DNA of 64,000 nt. Origin: Amycolatopsis bullii. GTDB taxonomy: Bacteria > Actinomycetota > Actinomycetes > Mycobacteriales > Pseudonocardiaceae. The notes under the pieces were generated by a model, which worked only from the letters and a program-made list of their open reading frames with translations, searched no databases and was not told the origin of the DNA. A program made the translations under genes and the position numbers. The stretch is from NCBI RefSeq assembly GCF_014654205.1, contig NZ_BNAW01000025.1, positions 1-64,000 of the forward strand, read 5' to 3'. How positions within the stretch are numbered: the stretch's first letter is position 1; each line of letters begins with the position of its first letter. Below, one piece after another: positions 23,882 through 31,746 of the stretch.

Positions 23882-25159
23882 ATGCCCGAGGCGGGCTCTG
23901 CCGCACCGCCACGCGCCTTCGTCCGCACGCTGCTGCGCAGCGGGACACCCGCGGACCCCGCCGAGCCCGTTGCCGACAGCGGCGACCTCACCGCCGTCGG
24001 GGACGCGACGCTCGCCCGCGCCTCGCGCTACTGGGTTGCCGTGCCGCTGGCCTACCGGGCCGCCGCGTTCGTCAAGGTGTTCATCGGGTTCACCGCCGCG
24101 AACGGCGTGCTCGGGCTCGGGCCGGTGCTCGGCGCCACCGTCTTCGCCGTCGCCGCCAACGTGGCCGCCGTCGTCTGGGTGCTGCGCGCGGGCGGCCTGC
24201 GGGCGCGGCTCACCGGGCGCGCCCTCGGTCTGGACCTTTCCCTCGGCGTGGTCCTCAACCTCGTGGTCGCCGTGACGGCCCCGCCCGCCATCCAGCCGTT
24301 CGCCGTCGACGTGTCCTGGACCTGGCTGGTCGGCTCGGTCGCCATGTGGGCCGGCACGTCCGGGCTGCCCGCGGCGCTGTGGCTGTTCGCCGCGGCCGTG
24401 CCGTTCCGGGCCGCGCTCACCCTGGCCGGCGGCCTGCCCCTGAGCCACCAGCTCGCCCTGACGCGGTCGATCGGCTGCATGGTGGCGCTCGCGGTGGCGA
24501 TCGTGCTCGCCGTGGCCATCCTCATCCTGCTCGGCGTCGGCACGCGGTTCGCGGTGGACATCGGGCTGCGCCGCGGACGCGAGGCCGAGCGCCGCCGGAC
24601 GCGGCGGATCATGCACGACAGCGTCCTGCAGACCCTCGAAGCGCTGGCCATCTCGGCACCGGGCGACGACGCCCAGGCCGCCACCCGGCTGTCGGAACTG
24701 CGTTCGGTCGCCAAGGCGGAGGCGGCCGAGCTGCGCCGCCGGATCACCGAGCCGGTGCCGACCGGGTCGACGCGCGGGTTCGCGGTCGAACTCGCCGACG
24801 TCGCCACCGAGCTCGCCCGCGACGGCCTGCGCACCCAGCTCGTCGCCGCGGACTTCGCCGACGACCACAAGGTGTCGCAGGACCGGCGGACCGCGTTGTG
24901 CGAAGCGGTCCGGGAAGCGTTGCGCAACACGGTGAAGCACTCGGGGACGAAACAGGTCGTGCTGCGCGTGGAGGAACGCGACGGCGGGATCGCGGTGGTG
25001 GCCCGCGACCAGGGCCTGGGCTTCGACGTCCGCGACCGGCCCCCGGGCTTCGGCATCAGCCAGTCCATCATGGCGCGGCTGGCCGAGGTCGGCGGGCACG
25101 GCACGGTGGACTCGCAGCCGGGCCGCGGCACCCGCGTCACGATGTGGGTGCCGGGCTAA
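23882..25159 (+). CDS. Sensor histidine kinase, NarL-type partner class (orphan)
   Basis: 425 residues from ATG 23882. About five or six membrane helices fill residues 50-230. The HisKA_3 motif HDSVLQTLEALA holds the phospho-acceptor His near residue 245. The HATPase domain follows with EAVREALRNTVKHSG (N-box), ARDQGLGFD and GFGISQSI. Kinases of this class phosphorylate LuxR-type regulators, but none is next door, so it is an orphan. The stop codon TAA shares CTAA with the convergent small zinc-ribbon gene. Confidence 0.88.
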   Translation: MPEAGSAAPPRAFVRTLLRSGTPADPAEPVADSGDLTAVGDATLARASRYWVAVPLAYRAAAFVKVFIGFTAANGVLGLGPVLGATVFAVAANVAAVVWVLRAGGLRARLTGRALGLDLSLGVVLNLVVAVTAPPAIQPFAVDVSWTWLVGSVAMWAGTSGLPAALWLFAAAVPFRAALTLAGGLPLSHQLALTRSIGCMVALAVAIVLAVAILILLGVGTRFAVDIGLRRGREAERRRTRRIMHDSVLQTLEALAISAPGDDAQAATRLSELRSVAKAEAAELRRRITEPVPTGSTRGFAVELADVATELARDGLRTQLVAADFADDHKVSQDRRTALCEAVREALRNTVKHSGTKQVVLRVEERDGGIAVVARDQGLGFDVRDRPPGFGISQSIMARLAEVGGHGTVDSQPGRGTRVTMWVPG

Positions 25160-25512
25160 GCCGCCTGACGGGCGGCGCGCTCGGCGGCGAGGCTCGCGCG
25201 GCAGGCCGCGGTCAGCCGGGTGGTGGCGGCGCTGCCGCCGTGACCACAGCGCGGGCAGGACATCGCGACGGTCAGGGACAGCTCGTCGACCGCGACGACC
25301 AGCTCGGTCCCGCAGCCGCGACACCAGCGGTGACGGGTGACCGGGCTGACGTGCGCCGGCGAGGCGACGCACTGGTGGATCCACCGGCCGTGCACGTGGC
25401 AGGTCAGCCGGTCGTCGGGCGCCAGCAGGCCCATGTCCTCGGCGTCGTCCTCGGTGGCGAGCAGGACCGGCAGGCTCCGGACCCGGTTCGGGGTGGTGGT
25501 CGTGGCGGTCAT
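25156..25512 (-). CDS. Small zinc-ribbon-like hypothetical protein
   Basis: 118 residues from ATG 25512, chosen for AAGGAGAG just upstream. Cysteine pairs WCRGC and SCPRC, about 30 residues apart, look like a zinc ribbon; an earlier CHVHG...C segment adds further candidates. The C-terminus is Ala/Arg-rich. No membrane segment. Function unknown. It overlaps the histidine kinase stop by 4 nt in convergent orientation. Confidence 0.68.
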   Translation of the reverse strand: MTATTTTPNRVRSLPVLLATEDDAEDMGLLAPDDRLTCHVHGRWIHQCVASPAHVSPVTRHRWCRGCGTELVVAVDELSLTVAMSCPRCGHGGSAATTRLTAACRASLAAERAARQAA

Positions 25513-25649
25513 CGGGCTCTCCTTCCCCTTACCCGGACGTCGAACCGGCGAGCCCCGGATCGACATCCGGACGCCGACTGGCCGGATCCCGGCGGTTCAT
25601 GGCAATTCAGCCACTCCCCGGCACCCTCGAAGATCACTAGTTTCGGGGC

Positions 25650-26078
25650 GTGTCGAAAATCCTGCTCTCGATTCACGTCCTCGCGGCGATTCTCGCCGTG
25701 GGCCCGGTCGCGGTCGCGGCCAGCATGTTCCCCGCCGCGGTCCGCCGGGGCGACGGCAAAGCAGCGACCCTGCTGCACCGGATCTGCCGCGTGTACGCCT
25801 ACGCGGCCGTCGCGGTGCCGGTGTTCGGCTTCGGTGTCGCCGGCACGATGCACGTGATGGGCGACCCGTGGCTGCTCGTGTCGATCGGCCTGACGGCGGT
25901 CGCGGCCGCCGTGCTCGGCCTGCTGATCCTGCCGCGCCAGAAGCGGCTGCTGGCGGCCGAGGAGTCCACTTCGGACATCCTCGGCCGGCTGGCCATGCTG
26001 ACCGGCGTGTTCAACCTGCTGTGGGCCGCGGTGACGGTGTTGATGATCGTCCGGCCCGGCTCGTCGACCGGTGCCTAG
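25650..26078 (+). CDS. Integral membrane protein (DUF2269-like)
   Basis: 142 residues from GTG 25650. Four hydrophobic segments at about 2-24, 48-70, 77-97 and 112-134. ILLSIHVLAAILAVGPV at the start and the overall four-helix plan are like DUF2269 membrane proteins of unknown function. A TAGTTT hexamer lies 6 nt before the start. It ends in a CTAG shared with the convergent acetyltransferase gene. Confidence 0.68.
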   Translation: MSKILLSIHVLAAILAVGPVAVAASMFPAAVRRGDGKAATLLHRICRVYAYAAVAVPVFGFGVAGTMHVMGDPWLLVSIGLTAVAAAVLGLLILPRQKRLLAAEESTSDILGRLAMLTGVFNLLWAAVTVLMIVRPGSSTGA

Positions 26079-26764
26079 ACCGCGACCGCGAGCGGCACGC
26101 GCACCGCCACGAAGTCCGGCCGCGCCCGCAGGGCGAACCCCAGGGAGAGGTAGAGGCGGATCGCCGAGGTGTTCCCCGCCGCCGCGTGCATCATCGGGGT
26201 CTCACCGCGTTCGCGGATGCCCGCCGCCACCGCGAGCACCAGCCGCGTCGCGAGACCCTGCCCGCGGTACGCCGGGTCCGTGCAGACCGCGCTGATCTCC
26301 GTGTGGCCCGGCGGGTGCAGCCGCTCACCGGCCATCGCGACGAGCGCGCCGCCGCGCCGGATGCCGAGGTACGTGCCGAGCTCGACGGTCCGCTTCCGCA
26401 ACGGTCCCGGCCGCGTCCGCTCGACGAGGTCCAGCATCTCCGGCACGTCCGCGGGGCCCAGCCGCACCGCCTCCGGCTCGGGCGCGGCCGCGACGCCCTC
26501 GTCGACCAGCTGCACGCCGGGGGTCTCGTCGAGCACCTCCCAGCCCGCCGGCGGCCGCGCGGTGGTCGCGGCCAGCACGACGGTCCCGCCCGGCCCGGCG
26601 AGTTCGGCGACGTCCCGCCAGTCCTGCTCGCCGGGGTCGTCGGGCAGCGCCAGGAACGGCGCGACGTCCTCCGGGTAGCGCAGGACGCGGCCCTGCCGTT
26701 CGGCGAAGTGGGCGTGCGGGCCGGTCAGCGACGCCCAAGTGGGGTTGTCGAGCGGAAAAGCCAT
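26075..26764 (-). CDS. GNAT family N-acetyltransferase
   Basis: 229 residues from ATG 26764. The C-terminal GNAT domain spans about 115-225; motif A is ISAVCTDPAYRGQGLATRL, with the acetyl-CoA-binding RGQGLA. The N-terminal half is a less conserved extension, as in FR47-like proteins. It would acetylate an amine of unknown identity in the cytosol. It stands alone and overlaps the convergent membrane-protein gene by 4 nt. Confidence 0.83.
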   Translation of the reverse strand: MAFPLDNPTWASLTGPHAHFAERQGRVLRYPEDVAPFLALPDDPGEQDWRDVAELAGPGGTVVLAATTARPPAGWEVLDETPGVQLVDEGVAAAPEPEAVRLGPADVPEMLDLVERTRPGPLRKRTVELGTYLGIRRGGALVAMAGERLHPPGHTEISAVCTDPAYRGQGLATRLVLAVAAGIRERGETPMMHAAAGNTSAIRLYLSLGFALRARPDFVAVRVPLAVAV

Positions 26765-26830
26765 GGCTCCAGCATGCGGATTCGGGCCGGGTGGCCGCCG
26801 CCACTCTCACATCCTGGGTAGGGTGCGCAC

Positions 26831-27457
26831 GTGGGTTCCCAGGTCCCGGTGTGGATTCCGATCGTCGTCGCCCTGCTCGGCCTCGCCGGCGTGATCCTGA
26901 CCCAGGTCCTTTCGGGACGGCGGGAGGCCCGCCGGATGGCCGAAGAGGCCGCCCGCGAGGAGCGCCGCTGGCAGCGCGAACGCGAAGCCCGGACCCACGA
27001 GACCCGCGCCGACGCCTACGCCCAGCTGATGGGTGTCCTCGAAGCGTTCGACGGCGTGCTCTTCCAGGCCCGGACGGTCGTCGAAGCGGACGGCGAACTC
27101 GACGAACACCAGATCGGCGAGCTGCGCGAGGTGCGCAGCGAGGCCCAGCACGCGCTCGGGCCCGTCGTGCTGCACGCGCCGGAGGCGGTCCGGCGGCTGG
27201 TCAGTGACGCCACGCTGCCCCGGATGCGGCTGGCCGCGATGCTGCTCGACCCGAAGCGCGACCGCACCAGCCTCCGGCCCGCCTGGGACGCCGGCCAGCG
27301 CGGCTACCGCGTCATGCGTGCCCGGATGCGGGCCGACCTGGGGTTCGACGCCGAGCCGGTGGACGAGCTGTTCGGCACTCAGCCGACCGTGGTCAGCTCC
27401 TCGTCCGAGAGCACCTCGGACCCGGCCGACACGACCAGCCTGCCGCCGTCGACCTGA
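26831..27457 (+). CDS. Membrane-anchored coiled-coil hypothetical protein
   Basis: 208 residues from GTG 26831. One N-terminal membrane helix (about 6-28: VWIPIVVALLGLAGVILTQV) is followed by a highly charged coiled coil (RREARRMAEEAAREERRWQR). The rest is a helical cytosolic domain. The last ~26 residues are low-complexity Ser/Thr and are encoded opposite the end of the next gene, in a 79-nt antisense overlap. TAGGGT lies 6 nt before the start. Function unknown. Confidence 0.72.
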   Translation: MGSQVPVWIPIVVALLGLAGVILTQVLSGRREARRMAEEAAREERRWQREREARTHETRADAYAQLMGVLEAFDGVLFQARTVVEADGELDEHQIGELREVRSEAQHALGPVVLHAPEAVRRLVSDATLPRMRLAAMLLDPKRDRTSLRPAWDAGQRGYRVMRARMRADLGFDAEPVDELFGTQPTVVSSSSESTSDPADTTSLPPST

Positions 27458-28014
27458 TAGCGGTAGTCGCCGTTGACCGCGACGAAGCCGCTGCCCTCGG
27501 CCTGAGCCGGCAGCACGATGTGGGTTTCGTCCGACGCCGCCTGCCCGCGGGCCTGGCCGTCGTAGAAGATCCGGCCGTCGGCGACCCGGCAGATCGTCAC
27601 GACGGACTTCGCGGTCTGCGCGACGAGCAGCGCCGTGCCCGTGCCACCGGGCAGGTAGCGCGCCGCGTCCTCCGGGCAGGGCTTGTCCGTCGGCGTGGTC
27701 GCGGTCGTGGACGGCGACGGCGTGCTGGGCGGCGTGACGGCGTTCGCGGTCGTGACGACGGTCTTGGTGGTCGGCAGCGCGGGGGTCGTGTACGCCGGGA
27801 AGGGCCCCGACGCGGACGGCGGAGGCTCCGGCTCCCCGGCGAACAGCAGCACGCCGCCCACCGCCACACCGGCGACCACCATCAGGGTCAGCAGCACCCA
27901 CAGCGCCCGCGCGCGAGCCCGGCCCGGTGCCAGGCCCGCGCAGGTGCCGCAGCGCCGGGCGGCGGGGTCGTTGACCGCGCCGCACTGCGCACACGTCCAG
28001 GGAAAACCCGCCAT
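27379..28014 (-). CDS. Zinc-ribbon membrane protein with exported C-terminal domain
   Basis: 211 residues from ATG 28014; a start 30 nt upstream is less likely because this one opens directly into the ribbon. CAQCGAVND...RRCGTCAG is a four-Cys zinc ribbon of RanBP2/double-zinc type. A membrane helix follows (about 38-60), then a Pro/Thr/Ser-rich linker of ~50 residues and a small outer domain. The topology is cytosolic ribbon, exported domain. Function unknown. It converges on the preceding gene with a 79-nt overlap. Confidence 0.7.
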   Translation of the reverse strand: MAGFPWTCAQCGAVNDPAARRCGTCAGLAPGRARARALWVLLTLMVVAGVAVGGVLLFAGEPEPPPSASGPFPAYTTPALPTTKTVVTTANAVTPPSTPSPSTTATTPTDKPCPEDAARYLPGGTGTALLVAQTAKSVVTICRVADGRIFYDGQARGQAASDETHIVLPAQAEGSGFVAVNGDYRYQVDGGRLVVSAGSEVLSDEELTTVG

Positions 28015-28095
28015 CGGGCCTCCTTCGGCCCGGCGCCACGCCACGCCGGTTCCCCCATCGTCACCGACGCGGGCACCGGCTGCAACGGCTCGTGG

Positions 28096-28509
28096 CTAGG
28101 CGTGCACGACGTTGACCATCCAGGGGATGCCGAATTTGTCGACGCAGGCGCCGAATTCGTCGCCCCACATCTGCTTTTCGAAGGGAACCGTCACGGTGCC
28201 GCCGTCGCTCAGCTTGTCCCAGTAGCCGCGCAGGTCGTCGGCGTCGTCCCCGCTGAGGCTGACCGAGATGTTCGTGCCCGGGTTGTGCTCCATCCCGGCC
28301 GGGGTGTCCGACGCCATCAGCGTGAAGCCGTTTTCGGCCTCCAGCTGGGCGTGCATGACCTTGTCCGCATCCGCCCCTTCGGGTGAGCCGAATTCCCCGA
28401 ACGTGTTCAGGGTGAGCGTGCCGCCGAAGACGCTCTTGTAGAACTCCATGGCCTGCCGCGCGTCGTCGCGGAAGCTCAGGTACGGGTTCAGGCGAGAAGC
28501 CACGGCCAT
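28096..28509 (-). CDS. VOC family protein (PhnB-like)
   Basis: 137 residues from ATG 28509 with GAAGGAGA upstream. NPYLSFRDDARQAMEFYKSVFGG is the PhnB-type glyoxalase/bleomycin-resistance N-terminus (quoted in part: RQAMEFYKSVFGG), and WGDEFGACVDKFGIPWMVN the typical end. Single VOC domain of normal length. These small dimeric proteins are metal-dependent binding proteins or enzymes; the function of this one cannot be assigned. Confidence 0.87.
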   Translation of the reverse strand: MAVASRLNPYLSFRDDARQAMEFYKSVFGGTLTLNTFGEFGSPEGADADKVMHAQLEAENGFTLMASDTPAGMEHNPGTNISVSLSGDDADDLRGYWDKLSDGGTVTVPFEKQMWGDEFGACVDKFGIPWMVNVVHA

Positions 28510-28584
28510 CTCCTTCGATCGGACGAGAGCAGCATCCTCGCAGAACGCGTGACCTGCGCCAATCGGCGGATTTTCAGCGCCACC

Positions 28585-29160
28585 TCAGAGGACGAACCGC
28601 CGCTGCGCGACCGGTTCCAGCGGCAGCGCGCCGTGCAACGCGGCCCGGGCACGCAGCTCCAGCGCCCGGTCCAGCGGCCGGGCTCCCGGCCCCGCGGTGT
28701 GGAACGTCCCACGGTCGAACAGGTACACCAGGGCCAGCTTCCCCTCGCGGCGCCCGGCCGGCTCGGCGAACTCGACGGTCGCGAAACGCAGGGAGCCGCC
28801 GTACCCCGCCCTGGCCAGCCGCTCGGCGACGTCGACCAGGTCGCTGGTCAGCACGCGCAGGTCGCGGTCGCGGCGCCAGCACCGGACCGTCGAACGGCCG
28901 TGCAGGTCCTGTGTCACCAGCGGGTGCACCGGCAGCCGCGCCGACGTCGCGGCGATCAGCTCCGCCGCGGTGCGGGCCAGCGCGTCCCCGGCCACCTTGA
29001 AGTCGACGGTGCCACCGCCGGTGGGCGCGAGCCCGAGCGCGGCACGCATCCGCGGGGCGGCCGCGGCGAGGGAGTAGAGGGACTGCAGGTGCGGGCGGGA
29101 GGTCCAGCACCGGACCAGCTTGCTGTCCAGCAGGGTCACGACGAACGTTCCTATCCTCAT
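28585..29160 (-). CDS. Hypothetical protein, 191 residues
   Basis: Start taken at ATG 29160 (MRIGTFVVTLLDSK); an in-frame start 93 nt upstream is possible but its extension is low-complexity. The protein is soluble and Arg/Ala/Leu-rich, with the distinctive segments KLVRCWTSRP and STVRCWRRDRDLRVLTSDL. No motif lets me name a family. It stands alone between the VOC gene and the tandem-repeat region. Confidence 0.6.
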   Translation of the reverse strand: MRIGTFVVTLLDSKLVRCWTSRPHLQSLYSLAAAAPRMRAALGLAPTGGGTVDFKVAGDALARTAAELIAATSARLPVHPLVTQDLHGRSTVRCWRRDRDLRVLTSDLVDVAERLARAGYGGSLRFATVEFAEPAGRREGKLALVYLFDRGTFHTAGPGARPLDRALELRARAALHGALPLEPVAQRRFVL

Positions 29161-29404
29161 TTCGGAGGCCGCCGGACCGGGCGCACTGGCAGTGTCCACT
29201 GTGGACGTCAGGCGCGGGGACGCGGGGCCGGAGGGGACAGCATGCGCCCGCACGGCCCGTTCCGGAGCACAACTCCCGCCGCGGCGCGGCGAACGGCACC
29301 GGTCCGCCGCCGAACGGTCACTCCGGGTAGGTTCCGCCGATCAGCGGTATCCCCTCTCGCCTCACGCGGCGGCGATCATGCCCTCGCGGCAGCCGGCCCA
29401 GGCG

Positions 29405-29526
29405 GTGCGGCGGTGCGGCGGTGCGGGCGGTGCGGGCGGTGCGGCAGTGCGGCAGTGCGGCAGTGCGACAGTGCGACAGTGCGGCAGTGCGGCAGTGCGG
29501 CAGTGCGGCAGTGCGGCAGTGCGGCG
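29405..29526. repeat. 8-bp tandem repeat, about 15 units of GTGCGGCA
   Basis: Fifteen head-to-tail units: two GTGCGGCG, two 9-bp GTGCGGGCG, three GTGCGGCA, two GTGCGACA, five GTGCGGCA and a last GTGCGGCG. The 525-nt gap 29161-29685 that holds it has no supported gene. Slipped-strand changes in unit number are likely, and the array lies about 160 nt before the marR start. Confidence 0.92.
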
Positions 29527-29642
29527 GGCGAGGCTACGACGCACCCCGCCCCCGGACGAGCACCTCAGCGCGGTTCGGGCCGCGGCCGGCCCCAATCGAA
29601 GCCGCCCGCGGCAGCTTCCCCCTTTCCTCGCCAAGCGGACAT

Positions 29643-29674
29643 TTAGCGTTGCTAATAGCTCTGGGGCAGAGCTA
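29643..29674. promoter_or_regulatory. Double palindrome operator of the MarR-ABC operon
   Basis: TTAGC-N3-GCTAA at 29643-29655 is followed directly by TAGCTCTG-N3-CAGAGCTA at 29656-29674. The second overlaps the likely -10 TACCTT (29673-29678), which is 7 nt before the marR ATG. This placement fits MarR autorepression. Confidence 0.75.
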
Positions 29675-29685
29675 CCTTCGGGGGC

Positions 29686-30126
29686 ATGACCGAACTCGCC
29701 GACCGGCTGCTGGGCACCGTCCAGGGGATTCGCCGGGTGGTGCGGCGGCGGGTGCGTGCCGATGTGCCGGGCGTTCCGCTGCCGGGCGCGCAGGTCGAGC
29801 TCCTGCGTGTCGTGGCCGACCACCCCGGCATCGGCGTCGCCGCGGCCGCCCGCGAACTGCACCTGGCGAACAACTCGGTCAGCACGCTGGTCAACCAGCT
29901 CGCCGACAGCGGACTGCTGCGCCGGGAGGCCGATCCCGCCGACCGGCGCGCGGCGCGGCTGGAGATCACCGCCGCCGCGGCCGATCGGATGGCGGCCTGG
30001 CGCCGCGCCCGCACCGGGCTCGTCGCCGACGCCCTCGCCCGATTGTCCGAAGAGGACATCGACGCCATCGGCCAGGCGTTGCCGGCGCTCGAAAAACTCA
30101 TGGGCATCCTGAAGGAGCAACCATGA
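29686..30126 (+). CDS. MarR family regulator of an ABC exporter
   Basis: 146 residues from ATG 29686. Winged HTH at about 35-105: GVAAAARELHLANNSVSTLV, then NQLADSGLLRREADPADRRA (quoted in parts), with the DxR wing motif. It is the first gene of an exporter operon and overlaps the ATPase gene by ATGA. Family members sense drugs or toxic compounds and derepress efflux. Two palindromes just upstream are probable operators. Confidence 0.9.
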   Translation: MTELADRLLGTVQGIRRVVRRRVRADVPGVPLPGAQVELLRVVADHPGIGVAAAARELHLANNSVSTLVNQLADSGLLRREADPADRRAARLEITAAAADRMAAWRRARTGLVADALARLSEEDIDAIGQALPALEKLMGILKEQP

Positions 30127-30929
30127 CCGAACCCGCGGCGGTGCGCTGCACCGGCCTCAGCCACTCGTTCGGCGCGACCCGCGCGGTGGACGGCGTCGAC
30201 CTGGAAATCCACCCGGGCGAGGTGTTCGGCCTGCTCGGCCCGAACGGCGCCGGCAAGACGACCACCCTCCGGATGATCACCACGCTGCTGCCGACCACGC
30301 CGGACCGCATCACCGTCTTCGGCGTCGACGTCGCCCGCCGCCGGATGGCCGTGCGGCGGCTGATCGGGTACGTCCCGCAGCAGCTGTCCGCGGACGGCGC
30401 GCTGACCGGCCGCGAGAACGTCGCCCTGTTCGCCCGGCTCTTCGACGTGCCCCGCCGACAGCGGGCCGAGCAGGTGCGGCTCGCCCTGGACCTCGTCGGG
30501 CTCGCCGGCGACGCCGACCGCACGGCTAAGACGTACTCCGGAGGCATGATTCGCCGCCTCGAACTGGCCCAGGCCCTGGTCAGCTCGCCGCGGCTGCTCA
30601 TCCTCGACGAGCCGACGATCGGGCTCGACCCGGTCGCCCGGTCGTCGGTGTGGGACCGCATCGCCTCGATCCGCGAGGCGACCGGCATGACGGTGCTCGT
30701 CACCACGCACTACATGGACGAAGCCGAGCAGTACTGCGACCGCGTCGCCCTGATGCACGCCGGCCGGATCCGCGCGCTGGGCACCCCGGCCGAGCTGGAG
30801 GCCGGCCTCGGTCCGGAATCCACTTTGGACGAAGTGTTCCGCGCGGTGACGGGGAACCGCCTCGACCGGGAAGAAGGAGGGATCCGCGGTGTCCGTGCCA
30901 CTCGCCGTACCGCCCGCCGCCTCGGCTGA
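30123..30929 (+). CDS. ABC transporter ATP-binding protein (DrrA-like)
   Basis: 268 residues from ATG 30123, overlapping the marR stop. Walker A is GPNGAGKTT, signature YSGGM, Walker B LLILDEP, H-loop TTHYMDEAEQYCD. The DrrA-like layout and the paired ABC-2 permease suggest an exporter for a drug or lipid. The C-terminal ~20 residues are basic and lie in the overlap with the permease gene (41 nt). Confidence 0.92.
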   Translation: MTEPAAVRCTGLSHSFGATRAVDGVDLEIHPGEVFGLLGPNGAGKTTTLRMITTLLPTTPDRITVFGVDVARRRMAVRRLIGYVPQQLSADGALTGRENVALFARLFDVPRRQRAEQVRLALDLVGLAGDADRTAKTYSGGMIRRLELAQALVSSPRLLILDEPTIGLDPVARSSVWDRIASIREATGMTVLVTTHYMDEAEQYCDRVALMHAGRIRALGTPAELEAGLGPESTLDEVFRAVTGNRLDREEGGIRGVRATRRTARRLG

Positions 30930-31710
30930 CCCGGGCCCGCTGCGCCGGCTGCGCGTGCTCGGCGCCCGCGTCGGCGCGATGTGCCTGGTGGAGCTGCAGA
31001 AGCTGCGGCGCGACCAGACCGAGCTGCTCACCAGGGCGATCCAGCCCGCGCTGTGGCTGCTGATCTTCGGGGAAACCTTCAGCAGGCTGCGCGCGATCCC
31101 GACCGGCTCGACGCCGTACCTCGACTTCCTGGCGCCGGGCATCCTGGCCCAGTCGGCGCTGTTCATCGCGATCTTCTACGGCATCCAGATCATCTGGGAG
31201 CGCGACGCCGGCGTGCTCGCCAAGCTCCTGGTCACCCCGACCCCGCGCGCGGCGCTCGTCGCGGGGAAGGCGTTCGCCGCCGGGCTCCGCGCGCTGGTCC
31301 AGGCGCTGATCGTGCTGATACTGGCCGCGGTGCTCGGCGTCGGGCTGACCGCCAACCCGCTGAAGCTGCTGGCCATGGCCGTCGTCCTCGTGCTCGGTTC
31401 GGCGTTCTTCTGCTGCCTGTCCATCGTGATCGCCGGGATCGTGCTGTCGCGCGAACGCCTGATGGGTATCGGGCAGGCGATCACGATGCCGCTGTTCTTC
31501 GGCTCGAACGCGCTGTACCCGGTGGACCTGATGCCGTCGTGGCTGAAGGTGCTCAGCCACGTCAACCCGCTGAGCTACCAGGTCGACGCGCTGCGCGGCC
31601 TGCTCATCGGAACTCCCGCCCACCTCGGCACCGACTTCGCCGTGCTGGCCGCGGCGACGGCGGTGGCCGTTTCGGTCGCCTCGGCGCTGCTCGGCAGGTT
31701 GGCCCGGTGA
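30889..31710 (+). CDS. ABC-2 type transporter permease (DrrB-like)
   Basis: 273 residues from GTG 30889 with GAAGAAGGAGG upstream. About six membrane helices (starting near 50, 100, 130, 160, 190 and 245). The conserved ABC-2 signature around SNALYPVDLMPSWLKVLSHVNP is intact. It forms the membrane part of the exporter with the preceding ATPase, probably as homodimers. The gene ends the MarR-controlled operon. Confidence 0.9.
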   Translation: MSVPLAVPPAASADPGPLRRLRVLGARVGAMCLVELQKLRRDQTELLTRAIQPALWLLIFGETFSRLRAIPTGSTPYLDFLAPGILAQSALFIAIFYGIQIIWERDAGVLAKLLVTPTPRAALVAGKAFAAGLRALVQALIVLILAAVLGVGLTANPLKLLAMAVVLVLGSAFFCCLSIVIAGIVLSRERLMGIGQAITMPLFFGSNALYPVDLMPSWLKVLSHVNPLSYQVDALRGLLIGTPAHLGTDFAVLAAATAVAVSVASALLGRLAR

Positions 31711-31746
31711 GGCACATGTCTCACCGAACGGAAGCTTTATCGCCCG

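Noticed and set aside
19498..23991. A very long open frame on the minus strand (1497 codons)
   Set aside because: It runs antisense through the molybdenum hydroxylase and esterase genes, has no domain and reflects high GC codon bias.
29405..29526. Possible CRISPR-like array
   Set aside because: Units are 8-9 bp and contiguous with no spacers, and no cas genes are present; it is a simple tandem repeat.
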